A DNA stretch of 64,000 nt from Guyparkeria sp. (GCA_024636755.1 JAGXGL010000021.1:16955-80954), one strand, 5' to 3'. Positions 8,831-18,327 are shown, counted from the stretch's first letter. Numbers and translations: made by a program. Notes: generated by a model not told the origin, from the letters alone.

Positions 8831-10243
8831 TTGAACTCGCAGGACGATCTGTTCGGCGCCGAGGAGCCGAAGCCTCAGGCCGAGTCGACCTCGGTCTATC
8901 GGCCGCTGGCCGACCGTCTGCGTCCCAGCCATGTCGATGAATTTGCCGGGCAGGTGCGCGTGGTGGGTGAATCGGCCCCATTGCGTGTGGCGATGGAAAA
9001 GCGCCAGGCGCATTCCTGCCTGCTCTGGGGGCCTCCCGGGGTGGGCAAGACCACGCTGGCTGGTCTCTACGCCGAACGCCTGCAGGCGGAAATCGTCTAC
9101 ATGTCGGCGGTCGAGGCGGGGGTGCGTGAACTGCGCGCCGTCATACAGGCGGCCCGCGAGCGCCGACAATCCGCCGGCCGTCTTACCGTCCTGTTTCTCG
9201 ATGAAATCCACCGGTTCAACAAGACCCAGCAGGATCAGTTGCTTCCGTCGGTGGAGCGGGGTGTGCTGGTCCTGGTCGGCGCGACCACCGAGAATCCCTC
9301 GTTCTCACTGAACAACGCGTTGCTCTCGCGCCTGCGGGTCTACCGCCTGCAGCCGCTGGACGATGCAGCGATGCATGCCTTGCTCGACCGGGCGTTGACG
9401 CACCCCGAGGGTGTGCGGGAGACAACCGGGGGGCTGCCGTTGGTGATGGAGCCCGCCATCGCCGATCGGTTGGTGGCCGCCGCCGATGGTGACGCGCGGC
9501 GCTTGCTCACCTTACTGGAACTGGCGGCGCAACTTGCCGGCGATAATGCCGACGGCACCGCTCGCGAGGTGGGCGAGGAGACGCTTGAATCACTCCTGAG
9601 CCAGTCGCCACGGCGCTTCGATCAGGGCGGCGACGAGTTCTACGATCAGATATCGGCCATGCACAAGGCGATTCGCGGCTCGAACCCGGACGCCGGGGCG
9701 TACTGGCTGTTACGCATGCTCGATGGCGGGGCCGATCCGTCGTATCTCGCCCGTCGGCTGGTGCGCATCGCCTCCGAGGATATCGGCAACGCCGACCCGC
9801 GGGCGCTGACCATGGCGTTGGATGCCTGGACGGCCTTTGATCGGCTCGGGGTGCCCGAAGGGGAGCTCATGCTGACCCAGGCGGCGATGTATCTGGCCGT
9901 CGCGCCCAAGAGCAATGCGGTGTACACCGCGCACAAGGCGATACTGGCCACGGTCAAACAACGGGGGACGGATCCCGTGCCCATGCACCTGCGCAATGCC
10001 CCCACCGCTCTCATGGAGCGCGAGGGCTGGGGCAAGGGCTATCGCTACGCCCACGACGAGCCCGACGCGTATGCTGCGGGTGAGACCTATCTGCCCGATG
10101 GCCTGGTTGGCGAGCGGTTCTACGCACCCGTGGAACGCGGCCTGGAACGCAGTATCGCCGAGCGCATGCGGTATTGGGACGAGCTCGACGAGCAGGCCAC
10201 CGAGAAGCGGGCATCGGCGTCATCCGACTCCCCATCCGGGTAG
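8831..10243 (+). CDS. rarA: Replication-associated recombination protein A (RarA/MgsA)
   Basis: RarA is an AAA+ ATPase of the clamp-loader family that acts at stalled forks with SSB. Walker A is WGPPGVGKTTLA, Walker B is VLFLDEIHRF, and sensor region GATTENPSFSLNNALLSR follows. The C-terminal part has the conserved tetramerisation segment with GSNPDAGAYWLLRMLDGGADP. No ATG is available. Of two TTG codons, 8831 is chosen because GAAGG at 8817-8821 is 9 nt away, whereas TTG at 8822 abuts it. The start overlaps the stop of a possible 16-codon upstream reading frame as TTGA. The protein has 470 residues. Confidence 0.94.
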   Translation: MNSQDDLFGAEEPKPQAESTSVYRPLADRLRPSHVDEFAGQVRVVGESAPLRVAMEKRQAHSCLLWGPPGVGKTTLAGLYAERLQAEIVYMSAVEAGVRELRAVIQAARERRQSAGRLTVLFLDEIHRFNKTQQDQLLPSVERGVLVLVGATTENPSFSLNNALLSRLRVYRLQPLDDAAMHALLDRALTHPEGVRETTGGLPLVMEPAIADRLVAAADGDARRLLTLLELAAQLAGDNADGTAREVGEETLESLLSQSPRRFDQGGDEFYDQISAMHKAIRGSNPDAGAYWLLRMLDGGADPSYLARRLVRIASEDIGNADPRALTMALDAWTAFDRLGVPEGELMLTQAAMYLAVAPKSNAVYTAHKAILATVKQRGTDPVPMHLRNAPTALMEREGWGKGYRYAHDEPDAYAAGETYLPDGLVGERFYAPVERGLERSIAERMRYWDELDEQATEKRASASSDSPSG

Positions 10244-10262
10244 ACGGTCACGGACCGCAACC

Positions 10263-10778
10263 TCAGCGGTAGGCAATCCCCTCGATCGCTAGCAGTCGCG
10301 ACTTGATGCGCGTGCCCTGCGCGTAGCCACCCAAGCCGTAATTGGCCGCGAGCACCCGGTGGCAGGGGATCAGTGGCGCCCAGGGATTGGCGCCGACTGC
10401 CTGCCCCACGGCCCGTGCGGCACCCGGCCGGCCCACCCGCTGGGCCAACTCGCCATAGCCGACCGACTCCCCCCACGGCACACGGCACAACGCCGACCAG
10501 ACGGAACGCTGGAAGGCGGTTCCCACCTTGGGAAAGCCCGGGTGGGTAGTCCAGTCGAATCGGCTGTCGATCCGCATCTGCCAGTCGGCCAGCGCCTGCC
10601 CGACGTCGGCATATCCGTTTGGCAGGGCGCGACGAGGAGGGTGGTCCTCGACCGCGCCTTCTTCCACCTGGAGGCGCGCGAGCCCCCCGTCGGTGAAGGC
10701 CAGCCGCACCCAAAGGGTGCCATTGCCCGATTGATCCGGACGACCGAGGGGAATCCGCGTTTCGTGGGTGGCATTCAT
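10263..10778 (-). CDS. ogt: Methylated-DNA-[protein]-cysteine S-methyltransferase (Ogt type)
   Basis: This is a suicidal DNA repair enzyme that transfers the alkyl group from O6-alkylguanine to its own cysteine. The acceptor site PCHRV is intact near residue 141, preceded by the DNA-binding helix region with the arginine-finger area YGELAQRVGRPGAARAVGQA. The N-terminal domain is of the Ogt type with no Ada zinc domain. Length is 171 residues. It converges on rarA with a gap of 19 nt. The GGYAQGT loop after the active site is conserved. Symbol could equally be a generic mgmt; the family call is firm. Confidence 0.93.
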   Translation of the reverse strand: MNATHETRIPLGRPDQSGNGTLWVRLAFTDGGLARLQVEEGAVEDHPPRRALPNGYADVGQALADWQMRIDSRFDWTTHPGFPKVGTAFQRSVWSALCRVPWGESVGYGELAQRVGRPGAARAVGQAVGANPWAPLIPCHRVLAANYGLGGYAQGTRIKSRLLAIEGIAYR

Positions 10779-10795
10779 CGCGCGTCAGGGTCTCG

Positions 10796-13700
10796 TCAGG
10801 CCGCTGCCTTCTTGCGGCGGAAGAGTTTTTCACTGCTCGTCTGCAGCAACTCGAAGAACATCGGGATGAACAGGATCGCCACGTAGGTCGCCAGGATCAT
10901 GCCGCCGACGATCGGTGTGCCCAGCGAATTGCGCGCGGCCTCGCCCGCACCGGTGGCCAGTGCCAGCGGCAGCACGCCGAGGATGAAGGCCATCGAGGTC
11001 ATGATCACCGGCCGGAAGCGGATGCGCGCGGCCTTGAGGGCGGCTTCCTTGATCGACAGGCCGTCTTCGGTGTGCATCTTCGCGGCGAACTCGACCACCA
11101 GGATGGCGTTCTTCGCCGACATCGCGATCAACACCAGCATGCCGACCTGGAAGTAGATGTCGATGTTCAGATCGCGTATCCAGATCGCGATCAGCGCACC
11201 GAGCACGGCGAACGGCACGGCGGTGATCACGGCAAAGGGCAGGGACCAGCGCTCGTATTGCGCGGCGAGGATCAAGAACACCATGATCACGCCCAGCAGG
11301 AAGGCGATCGCACCGGCCGAGCCGCTGGAAAGCTCCTGGAAGGCCGAGCCGACCCAGCCCAGGGTGTAATCGCCGCCGCCCAGCGCCTGATCGATGACCT
11401 CCTGCATGGCGATCAGGGCCTGGCCCGACGAGTACCCCTCCGCCGCACTGCCCATGATCTTGGCCGCTGGGAATATATTGAAGCGGTCGATGACGTCGGC
11501 CCCGGTCGTGCGGGTCAGGGTGACCACCGAGCTGATCGGTACCAACTGTTGATCTCCGCTGCGCACGAAGACGTTCTCCAGGTCCTGCGGGTCGGCGCGG
11601 AACTCGGCATCCGCGGCCATATTGACCTGGAAATTACGGCCGAACAGCGTGAAGTCATTGATGTAACGGGTGCCGAAGGTGCCCTGCATGGTGCGGAACA
11701 CGGCGGCGACCGGCACGTCCAGGGCGTAGGCCTGCTCGCGGTCCACGTCCATGCGGAATTGCGGCGTGTTATCGACGAACGTGGTGCGCACCCCGGCCAG
11801 TTCCGGGCGCTGGTTCGCGGCGGCAACCAGGGCATTGGCGGCCTCGGCGAGCGCCTTGACGTCGGCCGAGCCGCGCTGCTGGAGATAGGCCTCGAAGCCC
11901 CCGGTGGTCGACATGCCACGGATGGGCGGTGGCGTGAACGCCATGATGAAACCTTCCTCGATCTGGGTTCCCGCCCCCATGGCCTTCTTGACCGTCGCCT
12001 GGACGCTCTGCTCCTGCTCGGGGCGCTCGGACCAGTCCTTGAGCCGCGTAAAGGCCACCCCCTTGTAGGGCCGCTGTGTGCCGGCCAACAGATCGAAGCC
12101 GGCAAAGGCGACCTGCATCTGCACGTCCGGGTTCTCGCGGATCATCGCCGAGTACTCATCCCGCACTTCGGCCGTGCGCGAGAGGCTTGCTGCCGGGTCG
12201 AGGTTCAATGTGGAGATGAAGTAGCCCGGATCTTCCTCGGGTACGAGGCCCGTCGGCGTGCTGCGGAACATCACCACGGCGGCGATCACGACGCCCGCGA
12301 AGATCAGCAGGCCCACCGGCCAGGCCACCAGGAAGAAGTGCACCAGCTTCATGTAGCCATTGCGGAAGGCATCGAAGCCCCGGTTGAAGAGCCGGAACGG
12401 CAGGATCGGCTCCTTTTCCTTGTGGTTTTTCAGGAGCAGGGCGGTCATCGACGGCGTGAGGGTCAGGGCGACCACGCCCGACAGCACTACCGAAATCGAC
12501 AGAGCGACGGCGAACTGGCGGTACATCTCGCCGGCCAGCCCTGGGATGAAGGCCACCGGCACGAACACGGCAAGCAGGACCAGGGTGGTGGCCACGATCG
12601 GCCCCGTGACCTGCTCCATGGCCTTGATCGACGCCTCGCGGGCCTTGAGGCCTTCCTCGCGCATCAGGCGCTCGACGTTCTCGATCACGATGATCGCGTC
12701 GTCCACCACGATGCCGATCGCCAGCACGAAACCGAACAGGGTCAGCAGGTTGATCGACATGCCGGTAAGGAACAGACCACCAAGGGCGCCGATCAGGGCC
12801 ACCGGGATCGCGATCAGCGGCACGATGGTCGCGCGTGGCTTTTGCAGGAAGATGAAGATCACCAGCGTGACCAGGATCAGTGCCTCGACGAATACCTTGA
12901 GCACTTCCTTGATCGAGATACGCACGAAGTCGGTGGTATCCAGCGGAATCTTGTAGTCCATGTCGCCCGGGAATCGCTCGGAGAGCTGTTCCATCCGCTC
13001 ACGCACCTCGGCCACGGTTTCCAGCGCATTGGCGCCGGGGGCGAGATAGATGCCCATCGGGACGGTGGGCGCGCCGTTGTAGGTCGCGTTGAAGCCGTAA
13101 CGCTGGGAGCCGAGCTCGACCTCGGCCACGTCGCTCAGGCGCAGCGTCCCGCCATCCTCGGACGCGGCGAGGATGATGTTCTGGAATTCCTCGACGTCGG
13201 AGAAACGCCCCTGGGAGGTGATGGTGTAGGTGAACGCCTCGCCTGCCTTGTTGGGCGAGTCGTTGAACTTGCCGGCGGCAAACTGGGCGTTTTGCTCGCG
13301 GATCGCCTCGGCGATGTCGTCCTGGGTGAGGTTAAAGTGCGCCAGTTTCGCCGGGTCGAACCAGACGCGGATGGAATAGTCCTGCGCACCGAACAGGCGG
13401 GCATCGCCGATGCCGGGCACCCGCTTGAGCGAGTCGAGGATGTTGATCAGGCCGTAGTTACTCAGGAACTTGGTGTCGAATTCCTCGTGTTCCGAGATCA
13501 GCGTAATGACCATCAGCAGCGCGCTGCTCTTTTTGTTGACCACCACGCCCTGGTTGCGCACTTCCTGCGGCAGTTGGGGCAGGGCGCGCTGCACCCGGTT
13601 GTTGACGTCGATGGTTGCCTGATCGGGATCGGTGCCGGTGGCGAAGGTGACCGAGAGGTTCATGGTGCCGGCATCCGAACTGCCCGACGTCATGTAAAGC

Positions 13701-13927
13701 ATGTCATCGACGCCGTTGATGGCCTGCTCCAACGGGGCGGCGACAGACTCGGCCAGGGTGCTCGCATCGGCGCCGGCGTAGGTGGCGCTCACTTCGACTT
13801 CGGGCGGCACGATCTCGGGGTACTGTTCGACGGGAAGCCCGGTGAACGCGGCCCCACCGGCGATCATGATCACGATCGCCAGCACGGTGGAGAAGATCGG
13901 GCGGTCAATGAAGAATTTCGAAAACAT
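10796..13927 (-). CDS. RND multidrug efflux transporter, inner-membrane pump (AcrB/MexB type)
   Basis: This is a HAE1-family proton-driven drug exporter with 1043 residues and twelve membrane helices in two repeats. The proton-relay aspartates are present in GIVVDDAIIVIENVER, and the partner lysine in SAKNAILVVEFA. The N-terminus MFSKFFIDRPIFSTVLA is typical. A GGAGAT ribosome site precedes the ATG. It is downstream of the adaptor gene at 13998, so the two form an operon. No outer-membrane channel gene and no TetR/MarR regulator lie nearby, so the pump must use a TolC encoded elsewhere. Confidence 0.95.
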   Translation of the reverse strand: MFSKFFIDRPIFSTVLAIVIMIAGGAAFTGLPVEQYPEIVPPEVEVSATYAGADASTLAESVAAPLEQAINGVDDMLYMTSGSSDAGTMNLSVTFATGTDPDQATIDVNNRVQRALPQLPQEVRNQGVVVNKKSSALLMVITLISEHEEFDTKFLSNYGLINILDSLKRVPGIGDARLFGAQDYSIRVWFDPAKLAHFNLTQDDIAEAIREQNAQFAAGKFNDSPNKAGEAFTYTITSQGRFSDVEEFQNIILAASEDGGTLRLSDVAEVELGSQRYGFNATYNGAPTVPMGIYLAPGANALETVAEVRERMEQLSERFPGDMDYKIPLDTTDFVRISIKEVLKVFVEALILVTLVIFIFLQKPRATIVPLIAIPVALIGALGGLFLTGMSINLLTLFGFVLAIGIVVDDAIIVIENVERLMREEGLKAREASIKAMEQVTGPIVATTLVLLAVFVPVAFIPGLAGEMYRQFAVALSISVVLSGVVALTLTPSMTALLLKNHKEKEPILPFRLFNRGFDAFRNGYMKLVHFFLVAWPVGLLIFAGVVIAAVVMFRSTPTGLVPEEDPGYFISTLNLDPAASLSRTAEVRDEYSAMIRENPDVQMQVAFAGFDLLAGTQRPYKGVAFTRLKDWSERPEQEQSVQATVKKAMGAGTQIEEGFIMAFTPPPIRGMSTTGGFEAYLQQRGSADVKALAEAANALVAAANQRPELAGVRTTFVDNTPQFRMDVDREQAYALDVPVAAVFRTMQGTFGTRYINDFTLFGRNFQVNMAADAEFRADPQDLENVFVRSGDQQLVPISSVVTLTRTTGADVIDRFNIFPAAKIMGSAAEGYSSGQALIAMQEVIDQALGGGDYTLGWVGSAFQELSSGSAGAIAFLLGVIMVFLILAAQYERWSLPFAVITAVPFAVLGALIAIWIRDLNIDIYFQVGMLVLIAMSAKNAILVVEFAAKMHTEDGLSIKEAALKAARIRFRPVIMTSMAFILGVLPLALATGAGEAARNSLGTPIVGGMILATYVAILFIPMFFELLQTSSEKLFRRKKAAA

Positions 13928-13997
13928 CGGTGATCTCCGATGCCCTCGTCACGAGGGCGTCACGGGCAGGTAGGGTTCGACGGTACGCGAGAGGCGA

Positions 13998-15152
13998 TCA
14001 GTCGCCGTCGTTTTTACTGGGGTCTTGCGGGTCGACCGGCGCGCCCGGCCGCACCTTGAGCAGACCGTCGATCACCAGCCGGTCGCCCGGCTCGAGGCCC
14101 GACAGGATGATGCGTCCCTGGTCGCTCATCGGCCCGAGCTCGACACGCCGTTGGGCGGCCTTGTTCTCCTCGTCGATCACGAAAACCACGGTGCTGTTTG
14201 GTTCTGCGCCGGTACCGATGGCGGTCTCCGGGATGATCACCGCGTCCTGGACCTCGTCGACCTTCAGGCGGACCCGGACGTAGCGGTTCGGCCGCAGGAC
14301 ATCCCCGGGGTTGTCGAACACGCCACGCAACTGGATCGAGTTGGTGCCGCGTTCGATGCTCGCCGAGCGATAGTCGAGTTCGCCGGTGATCGCCTCGCCC
14401 TCGGGGCCGGTAATGCCGACAATCTCGGCGGGCGTGGTCCGCTCAGGCGTCGGATTGAGGGCGGCCGTGTCGGCGAACGGATCGTCAACCGGGTAGGAGA
14501 GGGTGACCTGGATCGGATCGATTTCCTCGATGGATACCAGCCGATCGCCGACGCTGATCAGGTTGCCGGGATCGACGGCACGCCGGCTCGTGATGCCCGG
14601 AATGGGCGCCGACACCGAGGTGTAGTCAAGATCTATCTGTGCGGATTCGAGTTGTGCCTCGGCCACCTGGACGGCGGCCTGGGTGGTTTCTAGCGCCGAA
14701 CGGGCGTCATCCCGCTGCTTTTCACTGGCCACGCCCCGATCGAACAACGAGTTGATCCGGCGCCAGTCGCGCTGCGCAGCGGCCAGCGTCGCTTGTACCG
14801 AGGTGAGGTCGGCTTCGGCCTCGTTTACTGCGGCGCGGAACGGGCGGTCATCGATATGGAAAAGGGCGTCCCCTGTCTCCACCCGCGCGCCTTCGACGTA
14901 ATCCCGAGACTCGAGGATGCCTGCGACCTGAGCGCGCACCTCGACATTGCGATTGGCCTCGGTTTGACCGGTATATTCCTTGAACACGGCGGCGCTGCTC
15001 GGCTCGATCTGAATGACCGGTACCTTGGGCGGGGGCTGGTCACCCTGCTGTGCCACGGCGGGCAAGCTGGTGGCGAGCAGCATCGCGGCGGGAGCAATTG
15101 CCGCAACCAGTCGGCGAGAAGTCAGTGCGGAAAGCGCGCAGATCGTGGACAT
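13998..15152 (-). CDS. RND efflux periplasmic adaptor subunit (AcrA/MexA type)
   Basis: This is the membrane-fusion protein linking the RND pump to an outer-membrane channel. A signal peptide with cleavage around SLPAVA/QQG precedes the mature chain; there is no lipobox cysteine, so unlike E. coli AcrA it is probably not lipidated. The lipoyl half-motifs (EVRAQVAGILESRDYVEGA, SAPIPGITSRRAVDPGNLIS) flank an alpha-hairpin coiled coil of about residues 95-165. The start at 15152 gives 384 residues and begins just before the signal sequence; longer in-frame starts exist but add non-conserved residues. It is the first gene of the pump operon. Confidence 0.93.
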   Translation of the reverse strand: MSTICALSALTSRRLVAAIAPAAMLLATSLPAVAQQGDQPPPKVPVIQIEPSSAAVFKEYTGQTEANRNVEVRAQVAGILESRDYVEGARVETGDALFHIDDRPFRAAVNEAEADLTSVQATLAAAQRDWRRINSLFDRGVASEKQRDDARSALETTQAAVQVAEAQLESAQIDLDYTSVSAPIPGITSRRAVDPGNLISVGDRLVSIEEIDPIQVTLSYPVDDPFADTAALNPTPERTTPAEIVGITGPEGEAITGELDYRSASIERGTNSIQLRGVFDNPGDVLRPNRYVRVRLKVDEVQDAVIIPETAIGTGAEPNSTVVFVIDEENKAAQRRVELGPMSDQGRIILSGLEPGDRLVIDGLLKVRPGAPVDPQDPSKNDGD

Positions 15153-15366
15153 GGGTGTTGTACCGTGTCGGCGGCAGGTCAGACCTGCCATTGCTAGAGG
15201 CATGTGGGTCCAGCGGACGCCAGGAAGGCGGGCGCAGAAAAAAGGTAGTGTACTAACGACTTCGTTCGCCAGCAATCTGGGGAACCTCTGCGCCGCTGGG
15301 ATGTCGCGCCGGGGAGCCTTGAACTTAGGCTAAGCTGGGCGGGAATTCATGTAGGGAGGCTCGATC

Positions 15367-15711
15367 GTGAGCGAGACCATCTTCAGCAAGATCATCAATC
15401 GCGAGATCCCGGCCGATATCGTCTTCGAGAACGACCGCATACTGGCGTTTCGCGACATCAATCCCCAGGCACCGGTGCACCTGCTGATCATTCCGAAAAA
15501 GCCTATTCCGACGATCAACGACATCACGCCCGAGGATGCACCGCTGGTGGGCGAGTTGTTTGTCGTCGCCGGGGAGCTGGCCGCGGAGGAAGGGATCGAC
15601 GAGTCGGGCTATCGCACGGTGTTCAACTGCAACCGCGACGGGGGACAGGAGGTTTATCACCTGCACCTGCACCTGCTCGGCGGGCGGGCGATGGAGTGGC
15701 CCCCGGGCTGA
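15367..15711 (+). CDS. HIT-family nucleotide phosphoramidase (HinT type)
   Basis: HinT-type proteins hydrolyse purine nucleoside phosphoramidates such as aminoacyl-AMP adducts. The histidine-triad motif HLHLHLLGG is intact near the C-terminus, and the N-terminus TIFSKIINREIPADIVFENDRILAF is characteristic of the branch. The start is a GTG at 15367 with GGGAGG 6-7 nt upstream. Length 114 residues is typical. The stop lies in a 10-bp tandem duplication (CCGGGCTGAG at 15703-15712 and 15713-15722). The gene converges on rsgA with a 17-nt gap. Confidence 0.93.
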   Translation: MSETIFSKIINREIPADIVFENDRILAFRDINPQAPVHLLIIPKKPIPTINDITPEDAPLVGELFVVAGELAAEEGIDESGYRTVFNCNRDGGQEVYHLHLHLLGGRAMEWPPG

Positions 15712-15728
15712 GCCGGGCTGAGTTGGAT

Positions 15729-16706
15729 TCAGCCGTTCGCGTCGCGCATGGCCTGATACTGGGCCAGCCGGCGCTCGAGGATATCGCCGTTCGCCACGCC
15801 CGCACGTACCGCGCATTCCGGTTCGTTGATGTGGCGACAGTCATTGAAACGGCAGTAGGCCGACGCAGCATGGATCTCGGGGAAACCGTCCTCCAGGGCC
15901 GCTGACGGCACCTCGTCGACCGGGAAATCGCGTACGCCGGGGGCGTCGATCAGCCCACCCTCGCCGTCCGGAAATCGGTAGAGCGTGCTGGCGCGCGTGG
16001 TGTGCGTGCCCTCGCGGTTGAACGTCGAAATTTCGCCGATGGCCGCCTCGTCCGCGCTGGGGGTGATCTCCCGCGACAAGGACGTCTTGCCCACCCCGGA
16101 CAACCCCACCATCAGCGTAATCTGCTCGTGGAGCCGGGCACGCAGCGTCTCGATACCGTCACCCGATTTGACCGAAGTGCGAATGACCTCGAACCCCAGG
16201 GATTCCCACAGGGCGATGTTTTCCTCGATGGTCCGTCGCTTGTCGGACGGCATGCCGGGTAACAGATCGGCCTTGTTGAGCACGATCACCGGCAAGGCCG
16301 GCAGGGCAAACACGGCCACCAGGGTGCGGTCGACCACGTCCGGGTTCATCCAGGGCACTACCGAGGTGATCACCAGCACCTGGTCGATATTGGCGGCCAT
16401 CATCTTCTTCTTGCCGTAGGCGTCGGGTCGGATCAGCACGTTACGGCGATCCTCACGCTGCTCGATCATCAGGTTTCCCTGCTCGTCGTCGTGCCAGCGG
16501 ATGCGATCGCCCGTGGTCAGGCGACCCACCGTCCGCCGGGCGCGACCGCGGTGGAGATGGTGGTCGCTGTCCTCGAACAGCAGGTCGTGGCCGTGATGGG
16601 TCACCACGATACCCGGGGACAGGGTGGTGTCGGACTCCGTGTCGACGCGCCGCCGGCGGTCGACGTGGCGTTGTTGCTGCTTGCTAAGACGAATCTTTCG
16701 AGTCAT
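15729..16706 (-). CDS. rsgA: Small ribosomal subunit biogenesis GTPase RsgA
   Basis: RsgA is a circularly permuted GTPase that checks late 30S maturation. The order of motifs shows the permutation: G4 NKADLLP precedes G1 GLSGVGKTSL and G3 DAPGVRDF. An N-terminal OB-fold (about residues 30-110) and a C-terminal zinc finger (CRFNDCRHINEPEC) flank the GTPase domain. The basic N-terminus RKIRLSKQQQRHVDRRRR probably contacts rRNA. Length is 325 residues. It often lies next to orn in gammaproteobacteria; here mgtE is inserted between the two. Confidence 0.96.
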   Translation of the reverse strand: MTRKIRLSKQQQRHVDRRRRVDTESDTTLSPGIVVTHHGHDLLFEDSDHHLHRGRARRTVGRLTTGDRIRWHDDEQGNLMIEQREDRRNVLIRPDAYGKKKMMAANIDQVLVITSVVPWMNPDVVDRTLVAVFALPALPVIVLNKADLLPGMPSDKRRTIEENIALWESLGFEVIRTSVKSGDGIETLRARLHEQITLMVGLSGVGKTSLSREITPSADEAAIGEISTFNREGTHTTRASTLYRFPDGEGGLIDAPGVRDFPVDEVPSAALEDGFPEIHAASAYCRFNDCRHINEPECAVRAGVANGDILERRLAQYQAMRDANG

Positions 16707-16721
16707 GCCTCTAGCCCGGAT

Positions 16722-16880
16722 ATTTCATGAAGCGGCGTGATGATCGCGCGGGATATTGGTCGCCCAAGGGCTTTTCCGAAGGAGTGACGTATCGGTGATT
16801 ACGGCCGACTGAGGAACATTCCTTGGGCGGTCAAGAGACGGGCGGTCAAGAGACAAGTGAGGGCGCGTGGATTTCATGAA
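16722..16880 (-). repeat. Repeat-bearing rsgA-mgtE spacer
   Basis: The 187-nt spacer upstream of rsgA holds three repeat systems. The 10-mer ATTTCATGAA occurs at 16722-16731 and 16871-16880; the second copy extends to a perfect 12-bp palindrome ending at 16882. CGCCCAAGG (16761-16769) is inverted at 16821-16829. A 15-bp unit beginning GGGCGGTCAAG is tandemly duplicated at 16825-16839 and 16840-16854. No clear terminator or promoter was recognised. Confidence 0.6.
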
Positions 16881-16893
16881 ATATTGGGCTAGC

Positions 16894-18327
16894 TCAGAGC
16901 AGAAAGAGGGTGGCCAGCCCCAGGAAAATGAAGAAACCGCCCGAGTCGGTGATCGCCGTGATCATGACCGCGCTGCCCAGCGCCGGGTCGCGTCCCATTC
17001 GGGTACGCAGGATGGGGATGGTCACGCCGAAGAAGGCCGCGCTCAGGAAGTTGAGGCTGACCGCCGCAACCATGATGGTGGAAACCCCCGCGTTCTGGTA
17101 CATCAGGAAGGTGACCAGCCCGAGGATCCCGCCCCAGACGACCCCGTTGATCAGGGCCACCTTGAGCTCCTTGCTGTAGAGCAGCCGGATATCGCCGCCG
17201 CCGAGCTTACGGAAGGCCAGCTCCCGCACGATCATCGTGATGGTCTGGTTGCCGACATTGCCGCCCATGCCGGCGACGATCGGCATCAGGACGGCCAGTG
17301 CCACCAATTCCTGGATCGATCCCTCGAACAGGCCGATGACCTGCGCGGCGACGATTGCCGTGACGAGATTCACGGCCAGCCAGGGGGCGCGGTTCTTCAC
17401 CGACTTGCGCACCGGCGCGAAGATATCCTCTTCCTCGCTCAAGCCGACCTGGGAGAGACGCTCCTCGTCGGACGACTCGCGAATGAAGTCGACCACCGCG
17501 TCGATCGTGACCCGACCGACCAATCGGTCGACCTCGTCGACGACCGGCGCACTGATCAGATCGTAGCGCTCGAAGGCATCCGCGCCATCACGCGCCTTGT
17601 CTTCGGGATGAAAGCGCACCGCATCGCCTGCCATTACGTCGGCCACGAGGGTTTCCGGATCGTTGAGCAGCAACGTTTTCAAATGGATCACGCCCTCGAA
17701 CAGCCCGTCGCGATCGATGACGAACAGCTTGTCGGTGTGATCCGGCAACGAGTCCATCCGCCGCAGGTAGCGCAACGCGACCTCGATGGTCACGTCGCCC
17801 CGGACCGTGACCAGGTCGAAGTCCATCAGCGCGCCGATGGTGTCCTCGTCGTAGGACATGACGAAACGCAGCTTTTCCCGATCGTCGATCGGCAGGGCGG
17901 TGAAGACGTCCTGCATCATCCCCTCGGGGAGATCGGGGGCCAGGTCGGCGAGTTCGTCGGTATCCAGCGTGGAGGCCGCGTTGAGGATCTCCTCGCGGTC
18001 CATCACCTCGATCAGGGTGTCCCGGACCGAATCGGAGACCTCGAGCAGCACCTCGCCGTCGCGATCGGAGTGGACCAGATCCCAGATGACCAGGCGCTCG
18101 TCCTGCGGCAGGGATTCGAGGACCTTGGCGACGTCGGCGGCGTGCAGCCGTTCGATCTTTTCCGCCAGTTTCGCCAGATCGTGCTTGGCCAGATCGGACA
18201 GGGGCTCAAACCCTTCCCCTGCATCGCTGGCCGTACCCGTTCTCGTCTCCTGAGACAGCGTGTCGCGGATCTCGTGGATTAGCGAATCGAGCTCTTCCTG
18301 GCGATCAATGTCAGTGAGTTCGGCCAT
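16894..18327 (-). CDS. mgtE: Magnesium transporter MgtE
   Basis: MgtE is a Mg2+-gated, Mg2+-selective channel in the inner membrane. In order there are an N-terminal helical superhelix domain (about residues 30-160), a CBS pair (about 165-290) that senses cytoplasmic Mg2+, a plug helix, and five transmembrane helices (about 310-477). The pore signature MPIVAGMGGNVGNQT is intact. Translation is set to the ATG at 18327, where similarity begins and which gives 477 residues; the frame is open 44 codons further upstream without conserved sequence. No M-box-like leader was recognised upstream. Confidence 0.95.
   Translation of the reverse strand: MAELTDIDRQEELDSLIHEIRDTLSQETRTGTASDAGEGFEPLSDLAKHDLAKLAEKIERLHAADVAKVLESLPQDERLVIWDLVHSDRDGEVLLEVSDSVRDTLIEVMDREEILNAASTLDTDELADLAPDLPEGMMQDVFTALPIDDREKLRFVMSYDEDTIGALMDFDLVTVRGDVTIEVALRYLRRMDSLPDHTDKLFVIDRDGLFEGVIHLKTLLLNDPETLVADVMAGDAVRFHPEDKARDGADAFERYDLISAPVVDEVDRLVGRVTIDAVVDFIRESSDEERLSQVGLSEEEDIFAPVRKSVKNRAPWLAVNLVTAIVAAQVIGLFEGSIQELVALAVLMPIVAGMGGNVGNQTITMIVRELAFRKLGGGDIRLLYSKELKVALINGVVWGGILGLVTFLMYQNAGVSTIMVAAVSLNFLSAAFFGVTIPILRTRMGRDPALGSAVMITAITDSGGFFIFLGLATLFLL

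Noticed and set aside
11072..13933. A 953-codon open frame on the plus strand, antisense to the RND pump gene
   Set aside because: Composition is dominated by His, Arg, Asp, Gly and Gln with no domain or membrane pattern, while the minus-strand frame is a complete AcrB-type pump. High GC at third positions keeps the antisense frame open.
15703..15734. Hairpin and 10-bp duplication between the HIT gene and rsgA as a terminator
   Set aside because: GGCTGA/TCAGCC is only 6 bp and no T-run follows on either strand, so it is noted but not called a terminator.
16867..18282. A 471-codon plus-strand frame opposite mgtE
   Set aside because: Shadow of mgtE: repetitive Asp/Gln/His-rich peptide with no ribosome site or motif.
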